From NCBI GenBank assembly GCA_016647705.1, contig CM028339.1, forward strand, positions 20,076,803 through 20,140,802: 64,000 bases of DNA, in the 5' to 3' direction. Within the stretch, counting starts at the first letter, position 1. The number at the start of each line of letters is the position of its first letter. Under the pieces are notes generated by a model that searched no databases, was not told the DNA's origin, and worked only from the letters and a program-made list of their open reading frames with translations. Of this stretch, positions 23,400-35,247 are shown in pieces. The translations under genes were made by a program, and so were the position numbers. Origin of the DNA: Eucommia ulmoides (lineage: Eukaryota > Streptophyta > Magnoliopsida > Garryales > Eucommiaceae).

Positions 23400-24499
23400 T
23401 TAAAATACGGAGGGTAAGGAGTACCTCTTATGTCCTTAATGACAACTTTACTTTTTACCTCGTTTGTACCAACAATTGATCTGGGTACACAATTTCTCTT
23501 GACCTGTGGCTTTCATACATATTTCATGTTTGCACGTACCACTTGTGGCTTCCTGGTGATATTCTATCTTGGTTTTGACAAATCTTTTCTATTTACACAT
23601 TTAGCTTTTGGCTTCTTTATAACTTCACATTTTATCTTTGATGTATGTTTTCGTTTTGTATGCGTCACTTGTGGATCCTTGATGACTTGTTGTCTTGGTT
23701 TTGATATAACCTCTTTGTTTGTTCCTTCCGATTTAGTTTTGACATTATGTAACTCTGCACAAGATATTTCAATAGCTTTCTTTGGTATCCATTTCATTTT
23801 GGATCAATTCATGTTAGAAACAAACTTAGGGTTCCTGAACGGACATAATACTTTAAAATGCACAATCCTATTGCATTAATAACATATCAATTTTGATTGA
23901 TTATCATAGAAAGCACGAGATGTAAAGTATGAATCATTTCTAACGATAATAATATTACAATCATTATCTTGTAATGAAGGATGAAACAATGAAATGTATC
24001 AACTTTCGTAGATTGTTTTAAAATATAAAGAAACATTTTCAGAAGCTCTCGAAACAAACTTGAGGTCGGATTTTAATTTTTCAAATTTTTTCTTAAGTAA
24101 ATCAATTTTTAATTCAAGATCTAACATTTGTCAGGAAATCATGTCAAAATTATTTTTCAAAACTTTGTTTTCATTTTTAAGAAAATTCATTTTAGAGAGC
24201 AAATTATTAATTTAAAAAACGATGTCCAAAAATTCTTTTGTACCACAATAATCATTCAAATGCACTTTAGATTTTCGAACACTTTTTCCTTCATTTTCAA
24301 AAGAATCAATTTTTCTTTTTAAAAATAAGTTTTCTTTGACAAAAATAAGTGTGAAAGAAAGTAATTTTTTCATGACAATATGGACATTTTCATTATCATT
24401 ATCTCCATCAATACCACTAGTACCACAAGAATCATAAACAATATTTTCATATACGAATATATCACTATCAAAAGAGGATACACAAAAAACATCATCCAT
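23400..24499 (-). pseudogene. gag: Copia gag remnant (minus strand)
   Basis: The frame starting at 24499 (MDDVFCV, acidic, then a long helical stretch 'MKKLLSFTLIFVKENLFLKRKIDSFENE') and the frame 23797-23564 (KMKWIPKKA, lysine-rich) are consistent with the coiled-coil part and the post-zinc-knuckle part of SIRE-type Gag. Minus-strand sequence at 23880-23800 gives CNRIVHFKVLCPFRN just before MKWIPK, a worn zinc-knuckle region. Stops separate the pieces. Assignment rests on element context plus these motifs and not on a full-length match. Confidence 0.6.
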
Positions 24500-24550
24500 G
24501 GTATGTGCACGTAACTGGTTTAGCTAGGACGTTAAGCCTAATCGAGCTAA

Positions 24551-24569
24551 AATCAACTCTCGTACCAAT
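24551..24569 (-). other. Primer-binding site of the deleted Copia element
   Basis: Minus-strand TTGGTACGAGAGTTGATTTT directly follows the 5' LTR end at 24570. It resembles the Copia initiator-Met primer site TGGTATCAGAGC and fixes the orientation. Confidence 0.65.
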
Positions 24570-25008
24570 TGTTAGCCCAGTGAGCTACCCAAGAGGGAGG
24601 TGAATTGAGTAGTTATAAAAATTTAAACAAATTTCTGATCTTTTAACACTTATTAAATCAATTTTAAACACTAATCTTACTTAGGTCAATTTTTCTTTTT
24701 CAATTTCACATTGGAGCAACTAATTGAACTTAATTAGGATCCTATTATAAGCACACATAAATATCAATCATTTAATTTGTGTCGTGTGTGATCCTAATTG
24801 GGATACGTTAAGAGTAAAAATGAATTTGAGTTGTTTTCACCTAAATTCTTCATAATCTTCAATCTCTTAATGTCTGTCTCTGCATCCTTCACAATTTCTT
24901 CATGATGTTATTTTGATTGGAACTCTTTAAACTAAAACACTTAATAAAAATATTAGTTCCATAAAAAACATCAACACTTAATTGTCCATCAAAATTCCGG
25001 GATCAACA
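24570..25008 (-). repeat. 5' LTR of the deleted Copia element
   Basis: 439 bp, starting TGTTAGCCCAGTGAGCTACC and ending GGGATCAACA in plus-strand reading. It is the MITE-free partner of 20918-21972. Confidence 0.88.
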
Positions 25009-25013
25009 CATAC

Positions 25014-25432
25014 CTATAAGCATCCCAAAGAGAAATTTAGAAATGAGACCTTTCAATCTTTTTTTTTTTTTTTAAACATTTATAATTCTTTTATAAAATT
25101 AAAATAATAAAATAATTAATATAGTATTTGAACAAAAATTGATTTTTTTTATTTGACAAAATATATTAATAAAAATATTTTTAAATAAAAAAATATATGG
25201 ATCAATTTGTACAGGTTCCTAAAGTTTGGATGCCCGAATCGACCGCTTTAGTTTCTTTAGGCAAGGGACGATCCCGTATGGACACCCAATAAAACCCTTC
25301 TCACGAAATTCTCTAAAGAGATATTGGACCATTTTGGTCATCTCTCTCCTCTAATATTGGACTTGGATTGAATAAATAACACCAATGCATTTTTTTCATT
25401 GTGGCATCTTGTCAAAAAAAAATTCCAAACGA
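25014..25432. other. AT-rich spacer
   Basis: About 420 bp between two LTR elements. No gene or repeat boundary recognised. Confidence 0.5.
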
Positions 25433-25437
25433 AAATC

Positions 25438-27174
25438 TGATAGGTGTAAATTACTTATCTATTTTCAAACCGAATTTATTAGTTTTCGAGTACGTTTATT
25501 ATGTTTTAATACATTTTAATGTGTTTTTATTCTTTTTGTATTAAAACAGGTGCGTGGGTTGAAAATGTATGAAATCGAAGCGAAAACGATGAAATCAAAC
25601 CAAAAATGGTGGAAATACAAGCTCGAAGACAAAATTGTAAAACAACCCACCACCGTTGCGTCCAAACCACCGCCGTGGTGGTGAAGATGCTGAGAAGACA
25701 CCAAACTTGCTGAACTTCCATGGCCGCGGTGCAAGATCCACCGCCGCGGCGCAAAAGATGCAGGATATTTTTCCTATTCCACCGCCTTCTTTACCACCAC
25801 GGTGATCAACTAATCGACCTACCTATGGCCGCAACGGTGATCCCACAGTCGCAGCGGTGGCCTCTGCGCAGTGTTAGATATTTATTTTAGATATTTTATC
25901 TATTTATACCCCTTTCCTCCCTTATCCTTCACTCTCTCCAGCCATTACAGCCCTTAAGGCTTAGGTTAGGATATAGAGAAAGTATGGGCAGTGCTCAAAT
26001 ATATCCGAAGGAGAAGATCAACACGCGGAGAAGAAGAATCGTTCGGTGGATGATTTTAGCAGCTAATCTTCGAATATCGGCTAAATTCATCCGTTTTTCC
26101 TTTTATTTCTTATCTTCTATGTATGTTTGAGCATGTTTGGCTTAGTTCGAATTATATAAATGGTTATGGTCTTAGGTTAAACGTGGATTGTGTATGGGAT
26201 TAATATCGTTTATAAAAACGTAGTTTTGGTTTAGTTGCGTTTCTTTGATGATTGTTCTTCAATGTTTGAGTGTGTTTATCATATTATTTGTTTATTGTGA
26301 TTAGATTTACATATCAAGAATACGAGGTTTGACAAATCTTGGATTCGGAATAGAATAAACAAACGCCCCGATCCAATAACCCGGTCGGGGTTAAGATTAT
26401 GGACAATCTATGACGTTGGGGCAAGACACACACGACCTAGGGTCGTTAAGATGTTGAGGGGGACTTCTTCATTGATTCAAACTCACGTATTCCATCATCT
26501 TACAGTCAAGAAAGGTGGAGAGGGAGTTTTAGAACTGAGATTATCGATAGGGTAAACACAACGCATGAAATCAATAACGTTGGGGCGAAACTCACGTGAC
26601 CTAGGGTCGTTAAGACATTGAGGGAGATTTTTTCATTAACACGAAGTCACATTATATCCCTTGTCTTACACTCGGGAGAGGTGGTGAAGGAGTTTACGAA
26701 CTGAGGTTTTGTGTGCGATAAATGAGGTTGGGTCAAGACTCACGCAACCTAGGGTCGTTGAGATATTGAGGGGGACTTCTTCGTTGACACGAAGTTGTGT
26801 TACATCCCCCTTATTACACTCGGGAGAGGTGGCGGAAGAGTTTTAGATACCAAGATTGTCAAATAGGTCGAACACCATTATTGTAAACTAAACGATATCT
26901 AACGCATTTGAGTAAATAAAGTTAATCCCTAGATAATCCATCTCATGACTATCTCGTATTAGTAATTAGTACAGTTAAAGTAGTATTTTAGTATTAGTAT
27001 TAAATTATATTCCATGTTTGTCGCCTAGATAAAGTCGAGTTATGACAATCGCGATACTCGATAGTAATCTCAACCGATCCCTGTGGATACGATACCTGAC
27101 CAAAAGGTCCATTATACTAAAACTTGATCCGTACGCTTGCGGTGAAAGTGACAGCGCTCAATTAGCGGCCACCA
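25438..27174 (+). repeat. 5' LTR of the non-autonomous Gypsy element
   Basis: Contains a GC-rich part (about 25650-25870) with recurring CCACCGCCG(T/C)GG(T/C)GG palindromic motifs, a TATA-like 'CTATTTATACCCC' near 25898-25910, and a threefold tandem repeat with 'GACCTAGGGTCGTTAAGA' near 26412-26840. Confidence 0.88.
26412..26840 (+). repeat. Three-copy tandem repeat of about 150-165 bp inside the LTR
   Basis: Units begin near 26412, 26576 and 26724, each carrying '(A/G)CGTTGGGGC-A-AC', 'CCTAGGGTCGTT(A/G)AGA', 'TTGAGGGGGACTTCTTC' and 'CACTCGGGAGAGGTGG'. The same threefold array is in the 3' LTR (about 30010-30440), whereas the related LTRs at 45227, 47273 and 52446 have a single unit. Confidence 0.8.
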
Positions 27175-27180
27175 AATTTT

Positions 27181-27261
27181 TGGCCCCGTTACCGGAGATT
27201 GGTTTGTCGAATACAGTTTTCGACGATCACGACCAAGTTTTTGGCGCCGTTACCGGGGATT
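27181..27261 (+). other. Duplicated primer-binding site
   Basis: TGGCCCCGTTACCGGAGATT at 27181 and TGGCGCCGTTACCGGGGATT near 27242 are two copies of the Gypsy primer site, about 61 bp apart and each preceded by ACCAA(A/G)TTTT. The TSD shows that the LTR ends before the first copy. The second copy is closer to the usual consensus. Confidence 0.8.
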
Positions 27262-29021
27262 GGAAGGAATGTTACTATTGATCGTGAGTAAATAATTTGA
27301 TTTTAATTTAAGCATTTTTAGTGTATATAATTTTTTTTTGTAGTTTTGTTTTTGTTTTCCTATAAGATGCTTGAAAATGTTAGATCGACAGGTACTCCTG
27401 CATTTTGTTCATTGAGACATCTCGCCAGTATTGAGGGCATGTGTCGGGCCGGGGACATTAAACCAAGCGCTTCTTGGGAGGCAACCCAGGGTCAAAACTA
27501 AGTTAGATACATCTCCGTCGATTTGAGTCGGAGGCGAGATTCTCTCACCTCCCAAGTACGTGTTCTAAACCCTTGTCTTCAATATCATGCTATATTCTGT
27601 CTATTAGGATCGCTGACAGCTCATTTTGGATATCACCTGTGTTGCGTTGGTGGTGATGTGTAGTATGTCTTAGTATGTGTTTATGTTATTAGTTAAATTT
27701 TACTGTTTTTATCATTTGCATGCCTGTTTAGGATTAGTTTGTTTAGTTTAGTTGTTGTTTTATGCTGAGTTTTAACGCCATCTAGGCCTTTACCCAATGA
27801 TGAATCTGTCCACTGATTGTTTTGAGGTCGAGCGTAAAGCTCATTCATGTGTGATTCTATGTGCTTAACGTATCATCTTAGTAAAAGTTATTGTAGATCC
27901 TAAATGCATGAGCACGTAAACTCAATATAGCATTATCTAATTGATTTGAAATCGATTATCCTTCAAGCAATTTCATGACATTAGGGATTCTAGAACTTGA
28001 TTTGAGGGAAATTCGAGGCGAAATCCTAGGCGAGATTATTTAGGAGATATGATTTAGGCAGTCATTTTGTCTCTTGAGCCTTTTGAAGCCTACCATGCAA
28101 TATCATTATCCCTCGTTACCCTGTTGAAACTTAAAATCCATTTCAATTCTGAACACTTAACATATACCCTAGCCGATTGATGTTTGTTCAAACCTTTATC
28201 GCCGAATTAAAGGCATTATTTGAGAGAATCAAGTTAGCAGTTGCAAATGCTACTTGAAGTGAGCGGTTGGGTTAGGGTAAACTTTATATTGGTTCAGTAT
28301 TTAAGTACTCACTTGTCGTTTCTTTCATTTGTATTTCACATACCTCTTCAATTGTAACAATGGAATAAGTTTGGGGGTTTGTTCGTGAAAAAAAATAAAT
28401 ATGTAAATATGGTTTTTATTTCTGTTTCTTTTTTACAAGTGAGTACGACGAACTTAAATGTTTGTTTAGGGTCATTTCTAAATAAACTATGGGGTTTTGA
28501 GTGTAAAAGTGCCAAGCGATGTGCCTCGGGTAACAATAAGTTAACGACGTTAACCTGTTTTCTATTCCAAAATACCTTTGTCCATTATTCCAAAACCGAA
28601 CCAAGCTCTATTGATCTTCATGAACCTCCAAGCCTACATTAGTGGAGAATAGATCCTAGGTCAGGCGTATGGATTCCCTATACCTTAAAGGTTTTAGTCA
28701 TGATCTATATTTAGGGATAATCCCATGTAATCAATGGATAGTTGTATATTTGAGTTTAATCACACATACCTTAAACAGGATCTAGAATAGCGCTTACCAA
28801 TTTTGAACGTTGAAATTATAGAACACCACATGGTGTGATTTATGCCTGAACTTAATAGGATTGGGGGTCGATGAGGGAAAAAATTTCGGCCGGTAGATGA
28901 TACTTAAAACTTGCACATATTTGTTATTCATTTTTCATTTTTAGTACTTAGTTTTTATATTTTCTTTTATTGCGTAGGTATTTTGCTCGAGGACTAGCAA
29001 AATTCTGAGTTTGGGAATATT
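27262..29021 (+). other. Internal non-coding region of the Gypsy element
   Basis: No ORF with recognisable Gag, protease or polymerase motifs. It carries the 'TTGGGAGGCAACCC' phrase near 27475-27490 and a long stretch (27940-28900) that reappears in reverse orientation at about 50000-50960 in the element at 47273-53891, showing common ancestry. It ends in CGAGGACTAGCAAAATTCTG and a purine tract (TTTGGGAATAT) before the 3' LTR. Confidence 0.7.
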
Positions 29022-30770
29022 TGATAGGTGTAAATTACCTATCTATTTCCAAACCGAATTTGTTAGTTTTCGAGTACGTTTATTATGTTTTAATACATTT
29101 TAATGTGTTTTTATTATTTTTGTATTAAAACAGGTGCATGGGGTGAAAATATATGAAATCGGAACGAAAACGATGAAATATAACAAAAACGGTCGAAGAA
29201 CGGTAGAAAAAAAAAGCTCGGAGGCAAAATTGTGAAACAAACCCACAGCCGCGGCGTCCAGACCACCGCCACAGCGATGAAGATGCTAAGAAGACACCAA
29301 ACTTGCTGAACTTCTATGGCCACAGTGCAAGATCCATCGCCGCGGCGCAAAAGATGCAGGATGTTCTTCCTATTCTACCGCCTCCTTCACCGCCGCGGCG
29401 ATCAACTAACCGACCTTCCCATGGCAGCGGCGGTGTTCCCACGGCTACGACAGTGGCCTCTGCGCAATATTAGATATTTATTTTAGATATTTTATCTATT
29501 TATACCCCTTTCCTCCATTCTTCTTCACTCTCTCCATCCATAACAGCCCTTAAGGATTAGTTTAGGATATAGAGAGAGTATGAGGAGTGCTGAAACATAT
29601 CCGAAGGAGAAGATCAACACACGGAGAAGGAGAATCGTTCGGTGGACAATTTTAGCGGCTAATCTTCAGATATCGGCTAAGTTCATCCGTTTTCTCTTTT
29701 ATTTCTTATCTTCTATGTATGTTTGAGCATGTTTAGCCTAGTTTCAATTATATAAACGACAATAGCCTTAGGTTAAACATGGATTATGTATGGGATTAAT
29801 ATCGTTTATAAAAACGTAGTTTTGGTTTAGTTGCGTTTCTTTGATGATTGTTCGTCAATGTTTGAGTGTGTTTATTATATTATTTGTTTATTGTGCTTAG
29901 ATTTACATATCAAGAATACGGGGTTTGACAAATCTTGGATTCGGAATAGAATAAACAAACGCCCCGATCCAATAACCCGGTCGGGGTTAAGATTATGGAC
30001 AATCTATGATGTTGGGGCAAGACACAAGCGACCTAGGGTCGTTAAGACGTTGAGGGGGACTTCTTTGTTGATTCAAACTCGCGTATTCCCTCGTTTTACA
30101 GTCGGGAGAGGTGGAGATGGAGTTTTAGAATTGAGATTGTCGATAGGGTAAACACAACGCATGAAATCAATAACGTTGGGGCGAAACTCACGTGACCTAG
30201 GGTCGTTAAGACGTTGAGGGGGACTTCTTCGTTGACACGAAGTCACGTTATATCCCTCGTCTTACACTCAGGAGAGGTGGCGAAGGAGTTTACGAACTGA
30301 GGTTTTGTGTGCGATAAATGAGGTTGGGTCAAGACTCACGCAACCTAGGGTCGTTAAGACGTTGAGGGGGACTTCTTCGTTGACACGAAGTTGTGTTACA
30401 TCCCCCTTATTACACTCGGGAGAGGTGGCGGAAGAGTTTTAGATATCGAGATTGTCAAATAGGTCGAACATCATTATTGTAAACTAAACGATATCTAACG
30501 CGTTTGAGTAAATAAAGTTAATCCCTAGATAATCCATCCCATGACTATCTCGTATTAGTAATTAATATAGTTAAAGTAGTATTTTAGTATTAGTGTTAAA
30601 TTATATTCCATGTTTGTCGCCTAGATAAAGTCGAGTTATGACAATCGCGGTACTCGATAGTAATCTCAACCAATCCCTGTGGATACGATACCCGACTGAA
30701 AGGTCCATTATACTAAAATTTGTTCCGTACAGTTGCGATGAAAGTGGTAGCCCTTAATTAGCGGCCACCA
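29022..30770 (+). repeat. 3' LTR of the non-autonomous Gypsy element
   Basis: Partner of 25438-27174, with the same GC-rich palindromic part (about 29245-29460) and the same threefold tandem unit (about 30010-30440). It ends GCGGCCACCA directly before the AAATC duplication. Confidence 0.9.
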
Positions 30771-30788
30771 AAATCATCTTGACATATT

Positions 30789-31457
30789 TGATATGGGAAA
30801 AATTCCTGACCATGTTTGATAAAGACAGTAGAATGATGATGGGTCGGGTCGGATAATGAAATACGACCCATAGGGAATAACCCGGAGATCACCCATGGGC
30901 CAACTGGGTCCGAGGTTCAAATGGTGTTGTTTTGGCCCACTAAAGGAGCCCAATGCATGAATAAATAAAATGGTACATAAGAGGCCCTACCATGTTTGGG
31001 GCTGACATGAATAGAAAAAGGCTTCCCAATGGTGGTCTGGTTGCAAGCCAATGTGATCGACAGTGAAAGGTCACTAATAGATTTCCTGGAAACCCCCACG
31101 ATTCCATGCAAATAGAGAGGTGTAACTGTTTTACGTTTCTTCATACTGGGATCATAGACAGTTTTCCGTAAGGCAAAAGAAAAGATCGTGGAAGAAGTGG
31201 CGGCATAAACAGGTTGTGCAAGATAGATGGTCTCTATATGAAGTCTGGTATTATGGGAGCCAAGGTAACTGCTTTTACATACTGAGAGATTTATATTCCT
31301 AAATAGACTAACTTATTCTCACGTCAGAAATTCTTTGGCCGACACCACACTGGTGTCCCTTGGAACTAACTGATTTTGCAAGTTCAAGTTGCAAGTTGTG
31401 GAGATTTCTAACACATGGAGAGCTGTTTGTACGTGTCCAAGATTTTTGGCAACATCA
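30789..31457 (+). mobile_element. Solo Gypsy-type LTR with TSD ATATT
   Basis: 669 bp starting TGATATGGGAAAAATTCC and ending TTTGGCAACATCA, flanked by an exact ATATT on both sides (30784-30788, 31458-31462). It matches the LTR at 2145-2697 in reverse orientation, including the shared core 'ACACCACACTGGTGTCC', so both belong to one family. A 75-codon minus-strand frame here is not credible. It stands only 13 bp from the TSD of the previous element. Confidence 0.9.
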
Positions 31458-32227
31458 ATATTGTTGATTATTTGTTGTTCTCAAGTTTTAGACATCAACA
31501 CCAATCAATAATATGATGTAATTTTAAAAGAAGATATGAATACTACACTCATTTTTTTATTATTATTATTTAGTCAAGATAAAATTAGTAGTGCTAAAAA
31601 TTAAAAATAACAGTAAAATATATATGAAGACAATCCCAAGAGACATTATACAGGGTCAATTTGGTGGTGTTTGTTTTGGGGATTTTTTTATTTTTTTACT
31701 TTTTTTAAGATCTGTTGTTCCCAAAAGTGCTTGAATTTAATGGAACACTAGAGAAAACAAATCTATACATGTTTAGTTTTCTCTTTTTTTTTAAAAAAAA
31801 AAAAAAAGAGAAAGAAGAGAGAGAGAGAGAGAGAGTGATATCATGATGTTTAATTTGGTAAGAAGGATTGAAAAATGAAAGAAAATAGGAGTAGATGGAT
31901 GGATAAAATATTCATCTTTTGATGGAGATTGAGTTCGTCTACGTGTGTGAAGGATAGTAAGTAAAAGTAATTTTTTTTTTTTTTAATTATTATTATTTAC
32001 TAATTGAGAACGAGAAAAGCTAAAGTAAATTTACTATTTTATTCTTAGTAATAAAACAAAGAGAAAATGTTTCATGAATTATTTTTTTATTTTTTAGGGT
32101 TTAATGTTTAAATTAAATTTCACACTCTCTCTCCTCAATTAACCTTTTAAACAAGAAAGTTATTATTTAATCTTCCATCAAAATATTGTTAATGTTTAAT
32201 TCTTTATAGGTGGTGAATAAACATTGT

Positions 32228-32263
<36 letters not shown>

Positions 32264-32276
32264 CAACCAAACCCTA

Positions 32277-32654
32277 GTGCTCCATTCTAGTTTTCATTTT
32301 CAACTATCGATCTCTCTCTACTCTCTCCGGCCGCCGTTCTCTTCTCCTCCGTCAGCCGCAAACTTCTTCCAAATCTGGTTTAATCGTTTGTCTACTACCG
32401 CTCTCTCTCTTCTGTTTTTGTCCGTCAATCTCTCTCTTTCATTAGAGCCATTTCTTCATCACTCACGATCTCCACTAGGATCTAAGCGGAAGCTTCACCG
32501 CTCTTATGGTCGCTGCCTATGTCGAGAGGGGACCTCTGCTGCAGTCGCCATAATTATCTTGTCAAACCTTTGCTACCGTCACCATGCCTCCAGATCTGAT
32601 GGTTATTTTCAATTTTCAGACCCTTACAATTTTCAGATTGGTGGCCATGAATGA
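32277..32654 (+). pseudogene. Unrecognised 125-codon ORF, possible gene fragment
   Basis: It starts 15 bp after a TATA-rich run and reads through CT-rich DNA of the kind seen in 5' leaders (many TCTCTCTC runs), so much of its Leu/Ser/Pro/Phe content comes from composition. The end (about residues 70-125) is less biased, but I recognise no motif. No RNA evidence or plausible downstream exon was found. It may be the leader of a lost gene or chance. Confidence 0.2.
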
Positions 32655-33026
32655 CAAACAGAGACGGCAATGGTGAGACGGTGGTAACGAACGACTTGGG
32701 TGACCGATTCGTTTGGATTTGAATGCCAGCGAACGGCCCTCTATTCAGTTGTGTTTCTAAACCCATTTGTTTTGGGTAGATGGGGTTTTCTTTATTTAAA
32801 TTGTATTTTTACCCATCCCTCGAATCCCTAAATATTCATATTTTCACCCCTCAATCTTTAAATTTTTACATTTTATCCCCAAAAGTTCATCTCTTGTTAT
32901 TTTTATTTTGAAACATCGATTAAACATTCACATCTGTTCATGTGTATTATATAAAATTTTCACACCGGTTTATTTTTCATTGATCTTGATTTTCTTGTCA
33001 ATGTTTTTTATTTGGATTTGTTTCTA

Positions 33027-33345
33027 ATTAGGGAACGTTCATATTGGTTCAGATATGTTTTGATTTGTTTGGTTTTTGATGATTTTGGTGGAATTATTTA
33101 TTTATTTGTTGATTTTTCTTGTTCTATGCGAATGTTCATATCAGTTTTCTTTTTGGTGAATATTTAGTGTGATTTGGTGAAATTCATATCGGTTCAAATC
33201 TATTTTAATTTATTTTGAATTTTGGTGGAATTGTTTATTACTTGTGAATGTTTTCCTATTGTTGATTTTTTGTTGTTCTATGTAAATATTCATATCGATT
33301 TATTTTTTTGTGAAAATTCGTTGTGGTTTGGTGATTGTAAAATAG
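33027..33345. repeat. Degenerate direct repeat of about 140 bp
   Basis: Blocks with 'TTCATAT(T/C)(G/A)GTT', 'ATTTTGGTGGAATT(A/G)TTTATT', 'GTTGATTTTT' and 'TTGTTCTATG' recur at about 33035, 33180 and 33290. The pattern is degenerate and no element ends were found. Confidence 0.5.
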
Positions 33346-34705
33346 AGAGAACTTGTGAACATAATAAATAATGTATTTGTTTACATAAAATTGTAAACAT
33401 TCACCGCACAAAAATCAGCATATTAAAATATTTTAAAAATAGCAAAAATTTTTAAAATGAATATCCTACAAAATGATATTTTATGTAAATTATGGGTAAA
33501 ATATGGTCAAAGAATAGAGGATTATTATCTAAGAACTAAAAACTTTATTACAATAATGAAATATTCATTTTTTTACTTCTATATCTCTTGAAATCTAAAC
33601 AATAAATTTTTTTATTTTTTATTTTTGGGAAAAATACCAAGTAGTCTAGTTAAATCACCAATTCTACAAGATAGTCTCATAACCTTTTTTTTGCACAAAA
33701 ATGTCCCAAAAAAAGCGTTGGTTTGCACCAAATAACCCTAAATATTTTGAATTGATGAAATTACCCTTCTATAGTGATTGTTATGCTCACATAATAACGA
33801 GGCTGTGCGATGGAGCTGGTGATACATCATGACGGAGCTGGTGCAACACAGATTTGGATAATGATAGTTGATGTTCATAGCCGTTCTTCGGTTTATAGCT
33901 GTGTTCTTCTTCCAATCGAAGAGTCATGAATTCGAAATAGTCCATACCATCAGGAACAAACCCTTCATCTTTTTCTAAAAATCGTTCGGGGCTGTTTGGC
34001 AGGACGAGATTGAAATTTTGCTTCTTCTGTTGTTCTTATCATTAGGGGCTATTTGGCAGCAGAACATGCCGGTGCCTCGGTGTTTTGTAGGCAATGGTGA
34101 TTGATTGTTCGTCGATGATTTTGTTGGTTTCATTTCATCTCCTCGCTGATTGTGGTAAGAAACTTATTGCGTATTGGTTAGGATTTTGTATTGATTTGGT
34201 TGATTTTCTTTTGGATTGATTTGGTTGGATTAAATGGCAAATTTGATATATATAGATATGTGTGTGTGTGTGTGTGTGTGGAATTTAAGGTTTATTTGGT
34301 TAGATTAATTTAGTTTATATTGAAAACAAATCAAACATATGAATGTAGAGAGAGAATTATCAATTTGGATAAAAAATAAAAAATTAGAATATAACACGAT
34401 AGTGGTGACCCTGAACTCATCGCCCTAAACAAATGTATGTGTGTGTGTGAGAGAGAGAGAGAGACAGAGAAAGGACTTGATCTATGCACCTGGTGGTGTG
34501 GAGCTTATATTCGGTATATTGTATAGTTGTTTTCGTGAGATGGAATGGGTACGACGACTTAATAGAATTTGAACGGCGATAATAGTAGAATATAACACGA
34601 TTTCATGTTATATTCAACATGAAATAATATTGAATTTAATTTTTTTTTCTTTGTTAGAGCATCTCCAAGAGTGATGCTAAAAATTGGTGTCATTTGCCCA
34701 AATGG

Positions 34706-34748
<43 letters not shown>

Positions 34749-35247
34749 ACTCCAAGAGATGTGCTATTTGGGTGTGCCATTTTTTTTAATTAAAAACTAA
34801 AATTAACATATTAATTTAATTGAATTTTGAGATTTCAATTTATCCGCTAAACATTAGTTTTTAGTTTCAAATTAAAATTAATTAAAATTTTAAATTTTAA
34901 TTAATTCACCAAAATGTATAATTAACTAAAACACAAAAATTAAAAAAAAAAATATTTTTATTTTACCACCAAATCTAAAATTTTAGTTCAAACTAAAGCG
35001 CCAAAATTAAAATTTTAGATTCAACTTTACCTCTAAATCTTAAATTTTGGTTTCAAAATAAAGTGCCAAAATTGAAATTTTAGATTTCAACTTAACTGCC
35101 AAATTTCAATTTTGATATTTTAGTTTTGCCTCCCAAATTATCTATAAATAAACTAATTTTTCTCTCATTTTCATACATTCCTACCAATACAAATCCATAC
35201 ACTCATTTTCTCTCTCATTTTCACACATTCCCTACCAATATCATTTC

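Larger units (their letters stand above)
20918..25008 (-). mobile_element. Deleted SIRE-like Copia element with TSD CATAC and a nested MITE
   Basis: Direct repeats at 20918-21972 and 24570-25008 start TGTT(G/A)GCC and end GATCAACA. The whole is flanked by an exact 5-bp duplication CATAC (20913-20917 and 25009-25013). The minus-strand primer site next to 24570 shows that the element points left. Between the LTRs only a gag remnant and the post-pol spacer survive; the protease, integrase and reverse transcriptase are gone, so it was non-autonomous or later deleted. The spacer phrase TTTTTGAGATGACA(A/G)AGGG (minus strand, near 22330) also occurs in the Copia element at 8200, linking the two to one lineage. 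Confidence 0.88.
25438..30770 (+). mobile_element. Non-autonomous Gypsy element (Athila/Tat-type primer site) with TSD AAATC
   Basis: Two LTRs of nearly equal length (25438-27174, 1737 bp; 29022-30770, 1749 bp) start TGATAGGTGTAAATTAC and end GCGGCCACCA. An exact AAATC duplication flanks the whole (25433-25437 and 30771-30775). The internal part is only 1.85 kb. It has a Gypsy primer site and, about 170 bp further on, the phrase GACATTAAACCAAGCGCTTC followed by TTGGGAGGCAACCC, which in complete Athila/Tat-like elements lies near the end of pol, so gag and pol are missing. The LTRs look very alike over their length, suggesting a younger insertion than the Copia element at 2896. It must have relied on proteins supplied in trans. 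Confidence 0.9.
31463..34650. other. Non-coding region with gene-leader-like stretch
   Basis: About 3.2 kb with no recognised gene. A GA run (about 31817-31835), a TA run (32233-32262) and a pyrimidine-rich stretch (32280-32500) resemble a plant promoter and leader. The 125-codon frame at 32277-32654 across it is leucine- and serine-rich at its start and resembles no family I know. Related units recur near 33027-33345. A TG microsatellite sits at 34261-34280. A captured gene fragment is possible but not shown. Confidence 0.45.

Noticed and set aside
27042..27281. 79-codon frame across the end of the 5' LTR
   Set aside because: Spans the LTR end and both primer-site copies; not coding.
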